NCBI GenBank assembly: GCA_947034895.1
Contig: OX344762.1
Location: forward strand, 34,948,760-35,012,759
Direction: 5' to 3'
Origin: Rhytidiadelphus loreus
Taxonomy: Eukaryota > Streptophyta > Bryopsida > Hypnales > Hylocomiaceae
DNA length: 64,000 bases
How positions within the stretch are numbered: position 1 is the first letter of the stretch; each line of letters begins with the position of its first letter. Shown here one piece after another: positions 59,630 to 64,000 of the stretch. The position numbers and the translations under genes were made by a program. The notes under the pieces were generated by a model. The model had not been told where the DNA came from, ran no database searches, and worked only from the letters and a program-made list of their open reading frames with translations.

Positions 59630-60883
59630 ATGGAGGCAAGTGCATCGAAGACCAGCAGCTCGGAGACTCCAAAGCGTCTCATTGTTAAACATCCATTTCT
59701 GGGGAAGAATCGGTTGAGGAAGGAGTTTGCGTCACTTGTGGAAGCTGCAGCGGATTTGGATTGCAAGCGATGGAGCAGACTTCCAGAGGAGGTGTTGCTG
59801 CAAGTATTTGCACGACTACCAGTGAAGGACATCCTCCGCATCCGTTCCTTGAACAAAACTTGGAGATCTAGCATCACATCTCCGCATTTTCAAGCTGCAT
59901 TTGAAGGGGCTTCATCGGTGAGAATCGCTCTCATGGTGCATGACAAGGTGGACGGCACCATGTTCCTCACTCAGGAGGATGGGCAGGAGTGTTTCCGACC
60001 TGGAATTGCGCGTTGTTCCGAGGTCGTTCCGAGGACCCACGTCGCGGCAACGGTGAATGGCTTGGTGTGTATCATTGAACATGAAAAAAAAGGGAGAACG
60101 AACCCGAACATGCTTGAGATCCGAGTTTTTGTGATGAATGTGGTGACTGGCTTTCGCCGTGCGCTACCCCACCCGAGTGACATGCCCACAGTCCCCTCAT
60201 TCGTTCGAATGGATGCTACTACTGTGCCGGAAGGTGGGTATACTATCACATTCATGTACGCCGTGAAAGGTTGCATGTCGTGGGAGGTTTACGATTCGGT
60301 GGAGAATCGATGGAGCAAAAACGATGAGGACAACATGGTTCATTCGAGTGACAGGGAAGTATTCACCATGCGCTGTATGCCGTCAGACTCCTTTTACGAG
60401 AACCTTGCCAGTTTCTACCCAAAGGCCAAAGTCGTCAAGTTCTTTGATCTCTACGCATCCCATGGAGATTTTTGCGATGGGGAGTATATCGCGCATTCCG
60501 TACATGACGCCTCCGGGGACTTGTACAGGCTTTGTGCGCGAGGAGGGCAGCATGGAGTGTGGCGCACAAAGTTTGTGAGCTTCGAAACGTGGGAGCTCGT
60601 ATGCGAATGTCCCAAGCTGGAGGGGACATGGACTTCCCTTCGTGTCATGGGCGATGTGGTCGTTCTGGTTTTCAAGCTACCTTACCATTGCAAACCGGAT
60701 GCTCAACTTTTTGGAGTCCTGGGCCTTGACGTGGGGACTATTCTGAAGGTTTTCCACATGCCGACCAAGTCCTGGCACAACTTTCCTGAAAAGGAGTATG
60801 TGGTTCAAAACTGGGGGGGGTCGATTCGAAAGGACTATGCAGGACCTTTCTTAGTGGAGGCCAAGTTCGATGTCATACCGTAG
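59630..60883 (+). CDS. F-box protein, single-exon coding region
   Basis: Probably the substrate-recognition subunit of an SCF ubiquitin ligase, binding SKP1 through its F-box. The F-box lies at residues 48-91 (RWSRLPEEVLLQVFARLPVKD, with later KTWRSSI). The rest is about 320 residues with F-box-associated/kelch-like character (for example VFVMNVVTGFRRALPHPSD and YDSVENRWSK). The length is 417 residues from the ATG at 59630. An in-frame ATG at 59546 is open too, but the likely acceptor ending at 59610 puts it in an intron. The target is unknown. There is no frame break. It lies 800 bases upstream of RPT4 on the same strand. Confidence 0.88.
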   Translation: MEASASKTSSSETPKRLIVKHPFLGKNRLRKEFASLVEAAADLDCKRWSRLPEEVLLQVFARLPVKDILRIRSLNKTWRSSITSPHFQAAFEGASSVRIALMVHDKVDGTMFLTQEDGQECFRPGIARCSEVVPRTHVAATVNGLVCIIEHEKKGRTNPNMLEIRVFVMNVVTGFRRALPHPSDMPTVPSFVRMDATTVPEGGYTITFMYAVKGCMSWEVYDSVENRWSKNDEDNMVHSSDREVFTMRCMPSDSFYENLASFYPKAKVVKFFDLYASHGDFCDGEYIAHSVHDASGDLYRLCARGGQHGVWRTKFVSFETWELVCECPKLEGTWTSLRVMGDVVVLVFKLPYHCKPDAQLFGVLGLDVGTILKVFHMPTKSWHNFPEKEYVVQNWGGSIRKDYAGPFLVEAKFDVIP

Positions 60884-61432
60884 AGATGAAGGCCAACGAA
60901 CAAGGACCAGCAGGGGGCAAGTGCATCATGGAGTTGGAGATGGCGTAGCAAAGATTCAAGCAATTTGCGTATGGGGTGTTTCTGTATGATGGTTTTCCAG
61001 GTGGGGAGAGTTGATGTGGGTTGCAATTTCTTTCGTAGACTGTGAGCAGCAGCTACAGGAGGGAGAAAGTTTGATAACTCTTTTCATCCGAGAATTAGGG
61101 TTTGGGGTTTATGACCAAACATGGATCACATAAACACTTATGTCATGTAAAGAAATTGATACTGCCCTGAAATGTCGATGTTTAAATTGTGTTATGTTGA
61201 TTTGCTTCCAGCTCACTCCCAATGTAGTATTGCATACTTAGCAAGCTTATCTTGGTTCACTTTCTAATGCCTCTTGGTTCTTTTTTGCACAATGGGCTTA
61301 TCATGATTCACTTTTTAGTATCATTTTTATCCTCCGAAGGTTCATCTACTGGTAATGGCAAATATTTTGGCCCCTATCTGAACACCAACAAAGTAGGACT
61401 GCAGCTTCTGTTAATATTCAGTCCAGAACCAA
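60884..61432. other. 3' flank of the F-box gene
   Basis: It probably holds the 3' untranslated region of the F-box transcript and the distal promoter of RPT4. No gene is seen. Confidence 0.35.
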
Positions 61433-61521
61433 TAAAGAAAAGTCAGGAAAGAAAAGAAAAGTCAGGAAAGAAAAGAAAATCTCGGAAAGAAAAGAACTGG
61501 TTCGAAAGAAAAGAAAGAAGA
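61433..61521 (+). promoter_or_regulatory. Purine tract upstream of RPT4
   Basis: Nearly 90 bases of almost pure purine built from aaagaaaagtcagg and aaagaaaag units. It lies about 160 bases before the RPT4 start codon, in the promoter or leader. Such GA-rich tracts often occur at plant transcription starts. Its function here is inferred. Confidence 0.45.
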
Positions 61522-61682
61522 GCATTGTCTTCGTCTCTCCCAGCCTGAACTTCTTCGACTTGCACTAGCCTTGGCAACAAAGCGACCATAATGTCGAAAC
61601 CCTAATCGCTTCTCCCACTCTCCTTCACAACGATCGTCACCGCTCCTGCAGCTCAGTGCGATTGTTTCCCTTTGCCATCATC

Positions 61683-63929
<2,247 letters not shown>

Positions 63930-64000
63930 GTACTATATCTCTCCATCTGCCCTTGGTTTACATGCCCAAGATCGAGACTATTGCACGGTCTGTGGGGTGT

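Overview
The window looks like nuclear DNA of a land plant. It holds intron-containing genes of plant-typical families (dynamin-related DRP1, a gibberellin-oxidase-like dioxygenase, a Trm1-type tRNA methyltransferase, proteasome subunit RPT4 and an F-box protein). It also holds hAT and CACTA-type transposon ends and plant-type CCCTAAA telomere-like motifs. Genes have many short introns in AT-rich, repeat-rich surroundings. My guess is a seed-free plant such as a bryophyte, but the sequence alone does not fix the species. No tRNA, rRNA or CRISPR array was recognised.

Layout. 1-8400: an unrecognised coding fragment is split by a 6.75-kb element with hAT hallmarks (CAGGG-type inverted ends, 8-bp target duplication). 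8400-11900: repeats, one orphan exon candidate and a 117-bp CACTA-type MITE. 11912-15507 (-): a five-exon 2-oxoglutarate dioxygenase. 16904-17251 (-): an F-box relic. 19332-27400: a retroelement of about 6.9 kb with nearly identical 1.2-kb direct terminal repeats, an ORF1 interrupted by a foldback MITE, and a reverse transcriptase that looks Penelope-like, followed by an older copy of the terminal repeat. 27400-31700: AT-rich, with a hairpin and a CACTA-like end. 31699-32437: two small elements of a TAAGGT-ended family. 33696-38790 (+): a complete 16-exon DRP1 gene. 39000-45900: AT-rich with foldback and minisatellite repeats. 45975-52104 (-): an eight-exon Trm1-like gene whose exon 1/intron 1 boundary is tandemly repeated. 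52100-59500: AT-rich with a tandem repeat and a LINE fragment. 59630-60883 (+): a single-exon F-box gene. 61683 to the right edge (+): the first six exons of RPT4.

Functionally these are independent housekeeping or regulatory genes in a transposon-rich setting: membrane fission (DRP1), hormone-type oxidation (dioxygenase), tRNA modification (Trm1-like) and protein turnover (F-box, RPT4). Exon models were built by hand from GT/AG sites, reading-phase continuity and protein-family similarity recalled from memory. The most unusual object is the retroelement at 19.3-26.2 kb, with its nested MITE and a potential pseudoknot just downstream of the reverse transcriptase.
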